DNA of 61,440 nt from a virus. Position 1 is the stretch's first letter. Each line of letters starts with the position of its first letter. The position numbers and the translations under genes are program-made. A model generated the notes under the pieces. That model was not told where the DNA came from, made no database searches, and saw only the letters and a program-made list of their open reading frames with translations. The stretch spans positions 1 through 61,440 of the IMG/VR virus record IMGVR_UViG_3300050821_001277; one strand, given 5' to 3'. Positions 7,800 through 15,800 of this stretch are shown in pieces.

Positions 7800-8164
7800 A
7801 CCACTTCTAAATCCTTATCTCCGCTTTGCCAGACTGTTTCACGCACGCTCAAAGGCATCACGATGCAACCATGAGAGGCCAATTCCTTGCCTGCTTCTGA
7901 TATTTCATCGCCGTGGATACGGAATCCCGATCTCCCAAATGTTTCCGTGCCCTCAGCAGGCGTTAGCGGCAGGCTGTATGGCCCTGTGTCGTTGGCAAAG
8001 AATGGCGCGTTAATTATCCATGCGCCTCTCGGGATTGGCCCTACATCAGGGATGCTCTCTGCCGAAACGTCGTTCACGTGCGGGGGGTAGCCAGAATACC
8101 CTTGCCCCACTAGTTCGCCGTGGCGAGAGAGGCTACCATTGGAAGAATTATAAGTCCAACTCAT
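7796..8164 (-). CDS. Tlde1/DUF2778-like cell-wall enzyme, probable lysin
   Basis: 122 residues from ATG 8164. SWTYNSSNGSLSRHGELVG, IPRGAWII, FRIHGD (His 84) and SHGCIV (Cys 100) are the pattern of the Tlde1/DUF2778 family, an L,D-transpeptidase-like fold with catalytic His and Cys that cuts or exchanges peptidoglycan cross-bridges and is known from type VI secretion effectors. It is the last gene of the late operon, behind membrane proteins, and the only cell-wall enzyme I recognise in the window, so I infer it is the endolysin. ATG 8221 would add 19 residues. I prefer 8164 because it overlaps, as ATGA, the end of a coding-looking frame (PEELRKELEDVRTGK) just upstream. No signal peptide. Confidence 0.75.
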   Translation of the reverse strand: MSWTYNSSNGSLSRHGELVGQGYSGYPPHVNDVSAESIPDVGPIPRGAWIINAPFFANDTGPYSLPLTPAEGTETFGRSGFRIHGDEISEAGKELASHGCIVMPLSVRETVWQSGDKDLEVV

Positions 8165-8217
8165 TTGCCAGTCCTGACATCTTCCAACTCTTTGCGCAGC
8201 TCCTCTGGGAATGTCGG

Positions 8218-8331
8218 TCATTTTCCCTTCTGCGGTGGCCCTTGTGGCGGAGGGCAGGGAGGCGGGTCGTTTTTATCTGGCGGGTTGGGTGGGTTAGGCG
8301 GGTTACTGCCAAAGTAACAGTTTCGCATCAT
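8218..8331 (-). CDS. Proline-rich microprotein in lysis module
   Basis: 37 residues, 14 of them Pro, with NPP repeats and DPPPCPPP. It overlaps the stop of the upstream gene by 29 bp and ends where an ATG follows. Proline-rich short proteins in lysis cassettes recall outer-membrane spanins of the Rz1 type, but there is no signal sequence or lipobox here, so that identity is doubtful. Small size keeps confidence low. Confidence 0.45.
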   Translation of the reverse strand: MMRNCYFGSNPPNPPNPPDKNDPPPCPPPQGPPQKGK

Positions 8332-8749
8332 AAGTCACTCCTTGAAAGTCTGCACGGTCGTTTGTGCAGGAGATTCGGTCAGTCAAAGCACGGCAGTTTG
8401 GAGCTAGAACCGGGATATCTCCATTACGGACAATGTGATATCCGAAGCCCCTAGGTTGAATATCCCAGCATGGCCCTTTATCGCGGTAGCGCAACCATTT
8501 GAGCGCCATGCCAGCGGAGAAGAGAGGTCGGTAAGTCTCGCAGAAATGTCCGTTAAATGTGATTTGCGGTGGGTCGCCTAGCCGATGAAACTTCCAATTT
8601 AAAGGTGTGTACTCCTGTATGACTTCTAAAACATCTCCACCGTCTACGGAGGCGTCGTAGGTAACTATATTGGTCGATGGCCGCATGAAAATATATACCG
8701 CGATTCCGGCGAAAAGCGCACTAAAGATAATGGGTGCATACTTCGCCAA
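8303..8749 (-). CDS. Single-span membrane protein, lysis module
   Basis: 148 residues if started at TTG 8749, five bases after the previous stop. The frame is open much further upstream, but that part is antisense-like shadow of the coiled-coil gene. One transmembrane helix near the N-terminus (IIFSALFAGIAVYIF) is followed by about 120 residues with four Cys (CETY, CWDI, CRAL, CTND), probably periplasmic and disulfide-bonded. It may act with the following lysin. Family not recognised. Confidence 0.6.
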   Translation of the reverse strand: MAKYAPIIFSALFAGIAVYIFMRPSTNIVTYDASVDGGDVLEVIQEYTPLNWKFHRLGDPPQITFNGHFCETYRPLFSAGMALKWLRYRDKGPCWDIQPRGFGYHIVRNGDIPVLAPNCRALTDRISCTNDRADFQGVTYDAKLLLWQ

Positions 8750-8753
8750 GCCA

Positions 8754-9146
8754 TCATTCTTGGTCGAATTTTGGCCGCTTTTCGTCCATCTTCCCACAAT
8801 AATACGAAAAGGCTTCACGAATCTTTCCGAGGCCGCTGACCAAATCCTTCCCCAAAACTTCGTCCTTCTCGCGGCGAACTCGGGCTTCCTCGGTGACAGC
8901 GTTTCGTCGTTCTTCGGCTTCAGCGGAAAGCTGTAAACCGAGTCCAGCAATCGCTGCCTCCACTCTCTTGCGATCCGCATTGTCCGCGTCTCGGTGGAGT
9001 CTCTGCGCTTCATCTCGTAGAGCAAGATGACGCTTAAGAACAAGAAGTACAATGCCAGCAAGAATAGCAGCCAGTGAAGATGATGCAAGAGCCCAATATT
9101 CCGGACCGCCAGAAGCGTCGAGAAGCAAAATAGCGGCATCATTCAC
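8754..9146 (-). CDS. Membrane-anchored coiled-coil protein (spanin/holin-region type)
   Basis: 130 residues. A hydrophobic helix at about 18-37 (WALASSSLAAILAGIVLLVL) is followed by roughly 75 residues of charged coiled coil (HRDADNADRKRVEAAIAG...RREKDEVLGKDL). This is the topology of Rz-like inner-membrane spanins and related phage lysis proteins. Family identity is not proven and no lipoprotein partner is nested inside. It lies two genes before the lysin. Confidence 0.65.
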   Translation of the reverse strand: MNDAAILLLDASGGPEYWALASSSLAAILAGIVLLVLKRHLALRDEAQRLHRDADNADRKRVEAAIAGLGLQLSAEAEERRNAVTEEARVRREKDEVLGKDLVSGLGKIREAFSYYCGKMDEKRPKFDQE

Positions 9147-9192
9147 GGCTTCCTACATCTTAGAGCGTATTCCCGAGTTTGCAGCAACGCAA

Positions 9193-9351
9193 TCATTTTC
9201 GTTCCAGATTCCGAAGTTTCTGCCTTAGTACCTCAATCCGCCTGTCGATGATGGCTCGCACCTGCGAATCGGTAGTCTCTTCCCGCTGCTTCAGAAGGCG
9301 TGCTAGTTCTTGCTGTGGCGTCTCAGCATTCGGCTTGCGAGTCGCGTTCAT
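9193..9351 (-). CDS. Small coiled-coil protein, 52 aa
   Basis: Starts at ATG 9351 inside the end of the holin-like gene, overlapping it by 29 bp. Almost entirely charged helix (QQELARLLKQREETT, RRIEVLRQKLRNLERK). No membrane segment. Probably a cytoplasmic partner in the lysis cassette; function unknown. Confidence 0.6.
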   Translation of the reverse strand: MNATRKPNAETPQQELARLLKQREETTDSQVRAIIDRRIEVLRQKLRNLERK

Positions 9352-9553
9352 CCTGTCGCCCCTGCGCGTGTGCCGCCAGAATCTTGGTCGCTTCCTCGTT
9401 CTTCCACTCAGTCAGGCGGCTGTTCAAACTGTCGTGAACGCTGTCGGTTTTCTTGCCGTTGCGCCATGTCAAGACGACGCTGATCAGCACCCCAACCGCT
9501 GTGATGAATGCGGGGACGGCCTTGATCAGTTCGATCTCGACGGCGTCGGTCAT
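9323..9553 (-). CDS. Single-span holin-like protein, 76 aa
   Basis: One transmembrane helix (VPAFITAVGVLISVVLTW, about 13-30) followed by a charged helical tail. This is the size and shape of many phage class III holin-like or lysis-accessory proteins. ATG overlaps the previous stop (ATGA), pairing it with the 56-residue two-helix protein upstream. Which of the two is the true holin cannot be decided from sequence. Confidence 0.6.
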   Translation of the reverse strand: MTDAVEIELIKAVPAFITAVGVLISVVLTWRNGKKTDSVHDSLNSRLTEWKNEEATKILAAHAQGRQDERDSQAEC

Positions 9554-9720
9554 CTTACGGCGGCACCAAACACGCGATACCCAAGGATGCCGATAAGCAC
9601 CCAGATGATAAACAGGCCGCTAAAGGGGCGGAACCACGGAGTGTTCGGCGCGTAATAAACCCACCCTGAGAACAGGATGGCGATGATGTAGATCATCCAG
9701 AATAACCAAGCTAACGGCAT
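9550..9720 (-). CDS. Two-helix membrane protein, candidate holin
   Basis: 56 residues with two hydrophobic helices (LAWLFWMIYIIAILFSGWVY and FSGLFIIWVLIGILGYRVF) joined by a short APNTPWFRP turn, the class II holin shape. It has a textbook ribosome site AGAAGGAG seven bases before ATG 9720. Coupled by ATGA to the single-span protein, in a cassette that ends in the lysin, so pore formation at lysis is likely but inferred. Confidence 0.65.
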   Translation of the reverse strand: MPLAWLFWMIYIIAILFSGWVYYAPNTPWFRPFSGLFIIWVLIGILGYRVFGAAVR

Positions 9721-9738
9721 ATTAATCTCCTTCTGTAA

Positions 9739-10227
9739 TCACGGCTTTGCTTCCTGAGGAACGGTTGTAGTCTTAGTTTCCAGTGCAGTGACTTTGGTTT
9801 CCACGATAGCGGCTTGCACGATGGCCTTCTGAGGCAACGGTGGAGGCAATGGCGGCAGAACTCCGCTCAAGAATGGAACGTGCTTCTCTGCAATCGCCGC
9901 GACGGTATCCAGGATGGAATCGACCAAATAGCCGAATCCAGCCGCGCATGGAGCGAACTTCGTAATAACCGCCACGCCCCCAGACAGGCTACTCCAGCCC
10001 AGAAGTGACAAGCCTTCTGCAAGGAGTTGCGGCGTGAAGCATATCCAGAAAATGAGGCTATCCCAGAAGAACCGAACCAACAGGGGCACCCAACAGCGCT
10101 GGAAATAGTTCCCATAGCTGGAGCCGATTGGACTAGGCCCGTAAACACCCCAATAGGAGCGCTTTAGCATGAAGATTGCCATGCCGATGAAGAACCACGC
10201 CCATAGCCAAAGCAGGTGCAAGCTCAT
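9739..10227 (-). CDS. Polytopic membrane protein, 162 aa
   Basis: Three to four hydrophobic segments (LLWLWAWFFIGMAIFML at the N-terminus, then FFWDSLIFWICFTP and two weaker ones) are followed by a Pro-rich stretch (LPPLPPPLP) and a Thr/Glu tail. It sits between the peptidase region and the holin-like genes. Similar membrane proteins occur in tail-lysis regions of other phages, but no function is known. Confidence 0.65.
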   Translation of the reverse strand: MSLHLLWLWAWFFIGMAIFMLKRSYWGVYGPSPIGSSYGNYFQRCWVPLLVRFFWDSLIFWICFTPQLLAEGLSLLGWSSLSGGVAVITKFAPCAAGFGYLVDSILDTVAAIAEKHVPFLSGVLPPLPPPLPQKAIVQAAIVETKVTALETKTTTVPQEAKP

Positions 10228-10242
10228 TCGGTTCTCCTTGGA

Positions 10243-10452
10243 TTACTTCTTCACTGCTGGTGCTGGCAGAACGTTGTGAACTGCCGTGAAGATTGCGGAG
10301 CCTGCCGCTTTCGCATCCGCCACAGCCTTCTTGAATGCCGCCTGCACTGCGGGTTCTGAATTGGCGTACCAGTTTGCGATGGCCGACCAATCGCCCATCA
10401 AATCCGCTCCTAGGGTTGAGACCGCTGCTTGAGGACCGCTCATAGTGCTCAT
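10243..10452 (-). CDS. Small Ala-rich protein, 69 aa
   Basis: The start ATG at 10452 follows an AGGAGAAT site. The protein is helical and alanine-rich with an AFKKAVADAKAAG segment and a Pro/Ala C-terminus ending in two Lys. It could be a small virion or membrane-surface protein. Family not recognised. Confidence 0.6.
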   Translation of the reverse strand: MSTMSGPQAAVSTLGADLMGDWSAIANWYANSEPAVQAAFKKAVADAKAAGSAIFTAVHNVLPAPAVKK

Positions 10453-10467
10453 ATTATTCTCCTTTGT

Positions 10468-11235
10468 TTACCAAGGTTTCCCGCTGTGTACAATTTTCAA
10501 ATCAGTCTGCTGGTCATCAAGTACCGACAGCGGACACCAGAAGTACCCGTCGAGGCCCCAATCCGCCCCCCAACTGTTTTTAACCAGTACGGCAGGTTCG
10601 CAGCCTTGCGGTCTCAATGTCGGAACTTCGCCAATGTCATAGCCGCTCAATTTGACTTCGTGGCCCCCGAGTACGGATTCTCCAGGCTGTGGATTGTAAA
10701 TCCCTGATGCGGCAACTTCGTCCGACTCGAACGAAGCATACACAGTGAATCCCATCTGGACAGGCCATGGAACTTTATCGCCAAGAACGCTGAGAGCCAC
10801 GAGGGAACCTGTCAGGCCGTGATATGCGCCCATACGGTACTGTGCGGCATTCGCATTCATTTCAGCCGTGGGTTGCATGATCTTTTGCGAGGCGTCTGGA
10901 TACAAATAATCCTCACAGGCCCCATTGGCGATCACGACGTTGCAGCCCGTTACTCCATCTGAGCCGTCATCGTTTGGGAAGTTGCCGTCTGCAATGAGCG
11001 CCTTCGAGTACACATATAGCGGACTCAAGATAGGTTGTTTGTTTAGGAACTTTCTGCATATCCACTCTACTGATGACGCAAAGGCATGACCAACGCAGGA
11101 ACTGGTGCTTAACTGATTCTTAATAGGTCCGTCAAAGGGTCTCAAGTCTACTACTTCTGGCACTTGAGCCACGCGAGTCAGCATCCTGTGCGCAGCAAGC
11201 GGCGGAGGAATTTTGCGACCGTATCGGCGTATCAT
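10468..11235 (-). CDS. Papain-like (C1-type) cysteine peptidase
   Basis: 255 residues from ATG 11235, which overlaps the previous stop as ATGA; an upstream GTG-type opening at 11253 is less likely. The papain triad is visible in order: oxyanion Gln 41 and nucleophile Cys 47 (NQLSTSSCVGHA), His 192 (GGHEVKLSGYD) and Asn 220 (KNSWGADWG). No signal peptide or pro-domain. Located between the fiber genes and the lysis genes, it may mature a virion protein or cleave host envelope proteins on entry or exit; the substrate is unknown. Confidence 0.88.
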   Translation of the reverse strand: MIRRYGRKIPPPLAAHRMLTRVAQVPEVVDLRPFDGPIKNQLSTSSCVGHAFASSVEWICRKFLNKQPILSPLYVYSKALIADGNFPNDDGSDGVTGCNVVIANGACEDYLYPDASQKIMQPTAEMNANAAQYRMGAYHGLTGSLVALSVLGDKVPWPVQMGFTVYASFESDEVAASGIYNPQPGESVLGGHEVKLSGYDIGEVPTLRPQGCEPAVLVKNSWGADWGLDGYFWCPLSVLDDQQTDLKIVHSGKPW

Positions 11236-11930
11236 ATCGTTGGAACCCCGCATGGAAAGTTAGGCTGAGGCGCACCGCCCGGAGTAAGGGTATTGAAGAG
11301 TGACGTTTGCTGCAAGACGTACACGCCATTCACCAGATTCGATGTAGTCCACCGCACAAGCCCGTAGCCCGAAGCGTAGACGTTCTGCTCTAAAGTCTCG
11401 CCATTCGGCCCCCAGATGTAGCTCTGCACAATACAGGGAGTCGTCGGGGCGATGTCCGTGCCGAAGTTAGGAATCACAAGACTTAGGGCATAAGGCCCCT
11501 CGACCTTGGTCTGGATTGGGCCTCCCAGATTAGCGGTTGTGAATTTGCCACAGGCCGAATACGATCTGTACGTTGAATCGCTGGTCTCAACCGGGACATT
11601 CTCGCCTGCCAGATAACGCGGCATCCACGCGATTCCGCCATTGGCACCGGGCCATGACGCCGAGGCGAACATCTTAAACATGCTCGGATCAGTCCATGAA
11701 GTAGACCCCCCTGAGACTAAGGGCGAGTCGATATCCGTGATTGACTGATAGATGTAATCCTCATCGAATGTGAGTGTATCCCACGGATAGCCTTGTGCGC
11801 CCTTCATCAGCCATATGGTCTTATCCTGCAAGAGCGTGTAGATCGGCTGACCACCGCCAGCAACTTCCATATGGAATTCTTGCGCCCACGCCTCATCAGG
11901 CAGGATGTAATTTAGAACGTCTGTGCTCAT
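11232..11930 (-). CDS. Hypothetical protein, 232 aa, probable virion component
   Basis: Beta-rich protein without signal peptide or membrane helix, rich in aromatic residues (DEAWAQEFHMEV, DEDYIYQSITD, FPCGVPTI at the end). Overlaps both neighbours by ATGA. Its place among fibers and the papain-like peptidase suggests a structural or receptor-binding role, but I recognise no family. Confidence 0.65.
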   Translation of the reverse strand: MSTDVLNYILPDEAWAQEFHMEVAGGGQPIYTLLQDKTIWLMKGAQGYPWDTLTFDEDYIYQSITDIDSPLVSGGSTSWTDPSMFKMFASASWPGANGGIAWMPRYLAGENVPVETSDSTYRSYSACGKFTTANLGGPIQTKVEGPYALSLVIPNFGTDIAPTTPCIVQSYIWGPNGETLEQNVYASGYGLVRWTTSNLVNGVYVLQQTSLFNTLTPGGAPQPNFPCGVPTI

Positions 11931-12238
11931 TGCTTCACCTGTAGGCTTGCCGCCGTCTGATTGATGCTAAAAGTGAATACTCCCGGCTTTTCAGGCACGC
12001 CGCTGATAATCAGACTTCCGCCCTGTGAAACCACCTGCAAACCCAAAGGGACGCCTGACGCGGAGAACGAACTTGGCGCTGCGCCAAGAGTGTAGCGATA
12101 CGTCTTGCCGACCGTCGCAGAGGGCAGGATGGTGGCTGGCGGGGGGACTGGAGGGCTGGGAGCATGACCGCCACAGGCTGAGAGAAACAGCACGGCGATC
12201 AGCGCGAGATGGAGACGGCGAATCAACCTAGAATGCAC
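11927..12238 (-). CDS. Lipoprotein with Ig-like (He_PIG type) domain
   Basis: 103 residues. The N-terminus is a lipoprotein signal (basic start, hydrophobic core, LSAC-G lipobox with Cys 22) followed by a Pro-rich linker and a short Ig-like domain (ATVGKTYRYTL, SGVPEKPGVFTF), as in He_PIG repeats. It should be anchored in an envelope membrane. It overlaps the preceding Ig-domain gene by 16 bp. Adhesion, superinfection exclusion or fiber tethering are all possible. Confidence 0.75.
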   Translation of the reverse strand: MHSRLIRRLHLALIAVLFLSACGGHAPSPPVPPPATILPSATVGKTYRYTLGAAPSSFSASGVPLGLQVVSQGGSLIISGVPEKPGVFTFSINQTAASLQVKQ

Positions 12239-12876
12239 CTCGTACCCGCTAAGCAGTTATCAATCTCAATCTCTACGAGCGTCATGTATCGGCATTGCCA
12301 TTCCGTGAAACCTATGGGACATGGCTGACTGTATGCAATTGGGAGTTTTGGCGGCTCTCGATAGCCCAGAACTGGCATTGGCGGCATGTACGTTTCTTCG
12401 CTAGGAACCATACATTTAACAATCTCTGCATGGTGACCGATTTGCTTATCAGCGTTCTCTTGGGCAATCATCAATTCACCTGAATTGCACTGGCGCATCG
12501 GGATTGTACTAGCCACCTGCATATCGACTTTCATCTCGGTTTTTGCCGATCCGTTCGCACCAGTAATGGTCACAGTAAAGTTCGACGTTCCGGTCGCAGT
12601 CGGCGTTCCGCTAAAGGTAATCGTGGAACCGGACAACGCCATCGTGATCCCCGCTGGCAAGGAACCGGAGGTAATGGCGGCCGCATAAGGTGTGATTCCA
12701 CCTGCGAGCGTTACGGAGGCGCTATAGGACGTATTTATCACGCCTTGAGCCAGGGGACCACCGGCCGGGTTAAATGTGATGCCCGGGTTGATTGTGATCG
12801 AGTAAGTAGCGGTTTGTGCGGCCAATGGCAGGGCAAGGAAGATACTCAACAGGGCGATAATTCCGAAACGTCGCAT
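12223..12876 (-). CDS. Secreted Ig-like (He_PIG) domain protein
   Basis: 217 residues. Sec signal peptide (LLSIFLALPLAAQ, cleavage probably before Gln 21), then one putative-Ig domain with the He_PIG signature (YSASVTLAGGITPYA, GSLPAGITMALSG, ITFSGTPTATGTSNF). A C-terminal region has six Cys (CNSG, CMVP, CPIGF, CRYM, CLAG, CILG), likely disulfides in an oxidising compartment. The start MRRFGI mirrors the MRRLLS start of the giant fiber just upstream. Confidence 0.8.
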   Translation of the reverse strand: MRRFGIIALLSIFLALPLAAQTATYSITINPGITFNPAGGPLAQGVINTSYSASVTLAGGITPYAAAITSGSLPAGITMALSGSTITFSGTPTATGTSNFTVTITGANGSAKTEMKVDMQVASTIPMRQCNSGELMIAQENADKQIGHHAEIVKCMVPSEETYMPPMPVLGYREPPKLPIAYSQPCPIGFTEWQCRYMTLVEIEIDNCLAGTRCILG

Positions 12877-12885
12877 AGTGTTCTC

Positions 12886-15800
12886 CTAAGGCTGTAACTG
12901 GATTCCCTGAGTCACTTGTACCCCCACTGTAATCGAAAAAGACCCCGATGTCGCGGGAATAATCGTGTAACTTGCCGACCCGACCGTGCTGTCCGATAAA
13001 CTCGCGCTCCCGGCTACTGCATAGACCGTTTCGCTAACAGGCACGGATATCGTACCACCATTGGCAAGCAGGGTTCCCGAAGTGCATCCTGTCCCTAAGC
13101 CGTTTGTCTGCGGGCTCCCAGTTGTGTTCCAGCAAATGATCGCCCCGGAAGAAACGGAGGAAATGACCACATTCGTGGTGCCTGCATAAATCCCCGTTCC
13201 CGGTATCAAACTTGGCTGAGCCGCTTGCCCCGTGGCCGAAAATAAGGCCCCTACGGCCTGAGACGAAGACATTGACACCGTGCAACTTCCACTCCCAGAG
13301 CAAGCCCCTGTCCAACTGTTTAAGATTTGCCCTGCGTTCGGATGCGCCGTCAAGGTGACCGTGGTGGTTATGGGGTAGTAGCCGACGCAGTTGATTGTCG
13401 CGCAGTTGATCTCTTGGTAGTTGTCCGTTACTGTTCCACCCACCCCGGAAGTTACAGTCAGGCTCGCTCCGCCTTGCAGGATTGCTTGAATGATCTGCTG
13501 GTAGGCAAGATGGTAATTCGCATAGTTAGCGACCGTCGAGTCGTAGGCGATCTGCCAGTCCTGATAGTAGAGTTCGAAGCGGTTGCCGCCACGCTCTATA
13601 GCATAGGGGATCAGTGGAACCAAGCTACCCATGACGCCTGCCGTGTACGGGCCAAAGTTAGCCGGGTTAGAGAACGTCCCTGTCTGAAATTCGTGGATCG
13701 GCGGAGCGGGATACTTGTTGTAGTTGTAGGCGTGATCGTTGGTGGGATAGGTATTGTTGGTCAGGCTCCCGCCAGAAGCGGTGCCGAAGTTTCCGAATGC
13801 GGTGATGTCGTAATTCTGCAAGCCTTGATCCGCGAGGCCGAATCCGTTCCCGATTGCAAGCGTGGCCGCAGCGTCGGCGAACGTGTAGGGAACTTGGAGA
13901 AGGCCGCCGTTCATCGTCTGGTTGACGCTGAATTGGCCGTTGGCTGCGACGATCTTGGCCTCGATGGTGCTCATGTAGGTGTTGACCCACACGTTCTGCA
14001 ACTGTGCGATGGTCGAAGGCGATACTTGCGTCTCCAGTTCCGTCACGGCGTAGGGAAGCCATTCGCCGTTCGTTCCACCTCCCACGGAAATGTACGCAAT
14101 CTTGCTGGCATAGGATGATGCCTTGATGTGAGCGATGGCCGCTGCAACCGCGTTCCCCCACGCAGTCATAAACGGTGTCTGGAAGGCCACGGGATAGGCT
14201 GAATTATCTACGCCCTGCTTGCATTGACCCGGAGGGATAGCGCCCGAGCCGGGGTAATCCGAATCCGCACAGGCATAGAGTTGCGGAGCGCTCAAAGTTG
14301 ATGCCCAGTTTGACGAGAATACATAGCATGGCGTGTCGGTGTTCTTGCCAGCGGAGTGCCCACCGGAGGAGATCGGAGCCAGATGGATGACGGCTGACTG
14401 TGCCCCGAATCCCAGTTGCGCGTTGATAACCGCATCGAAGTTCGTCCATGAGTAGCCTGCCGAAGCCGTGCAGCCACCGTTTGAAGTTTCCCAGCCGCCC
14501 AGTGTTGGACTGACTGGCGAATCCGCTGTCCAAGGAATGATGACCGCGAACCCACTAGCTACGCCGTACATCGCAGAGAGCGCAGGCCCGCCCGTATGCG
14601 GCGGCGAGAGTACATAGACGCCAGGAATGGGCGTGAGCGTGTAGGTCGCGCTCCCTGCCATGCTGTCGAGATATCCGGTGCCCCCTGCGACTGCGTATAA
14701 CGTTTCAGACACGGGCACGATCACTGGACCGACATAAAGCGTCGAGCCGGGCGCGCAGCCAGTTGTCCCGTTTGTAGCGGGCGAGCCTGTCGTGTTGTAG
14801 CAAATGATCGCCCCGGAACTTGCGGTCGCAATGGTCACGAACTGCGTGACATTGTACGTGCCGGAACTCGGGTTGAACGTTGGCGTGCTGGCCTGCGGCG
14901 TGGGAGGCGCGGTGCCAGCGTCGAGAGCCACAGCATAGGCGTCGATGCGAGGCGTGCCAAGATTGTCGTCGCCCTGCGCCCCAAGCATCGAACTAGCCCA
15001 AAGGAAGTGGTCGCCTTGAGATGTAGCATAGCCAATGGAGAACTGACCACCGAAGCCGGATTCTGGGCCTGACGTGCAGTTCGCTCCACCCGGTGAGCCG
15101 CAACTGTAAGTGTGCGTGAAAATAGCTGGGAGCGCACCGGAGGGATACGTGTAGTAGGGGAAGTTGCACATTACAACATTCTGCTGATACGGCGGAGACA
15201 GAATGCTGCCCTGCGAAGTCTGCATCGCGTCCGTAGCACCGCACCAAGGCCACGTGTCATCGCCTGTTGGATGCACCCAAGTGAAATGCTCGTCTGAGTA
15301 GATAGGGACTTGGCCAAATGTGGAGAATAGCGCCGTATTCGCCAATGGCCGAATGTTGGGACCGAACTGGCTCGGGGTTAGAACATTAGAGACGCCGACG
15401 CTTTCATGGCCACCGAAATTAAGCCCACCTGTACACGTGATATCGTTGGAGCAGGCCCACTGATCCCCCGAGGTCCCGACCTGCCAGATGCTCCACTGAT
15501 TTGCAATGGAGGAACCCGCGCACGCGCCTCCGGTCCACGGCCCGGTGATAGTTACCGCGACCTGCGTACCATCAAGCGATAATTCGGCATCGTGGATGCC
15601 ATGCAGCGTCGAGCCCTGAGAACCGTAGCAGCCAGACGATGCCAGCGTGCCTGTCGCCGGAGTAGAGGAGTTACATGGACCTGCGATGTGACCCGGACAA
15701 AAATCCCAGTACTGCCCCGTATTGAAATTGACCGAGGAGCACCCAAGCGATGCGTCATACACAAAGTACCAATCCCCGCTCGCCTGCCCTCCGGGAGCAA

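Noticed and set aside
8754-9142. N-terminal extension of the 148-residue membrane protein to 279 residues
   Set aside because: The extension is another frame of the coiled-coil gene at 8754-9146, which is clearly coding.
13327-14118. Long plus-strand ORF (263 codons) opposite the giant fiber
   Set aside because: Antisense frame of a low-complexity Gly/Thr/Ser gene; Arg/Val/Gly-rich, no ribosome site, no fold signal. The same holds for 16192-16797 and 17692-18147.
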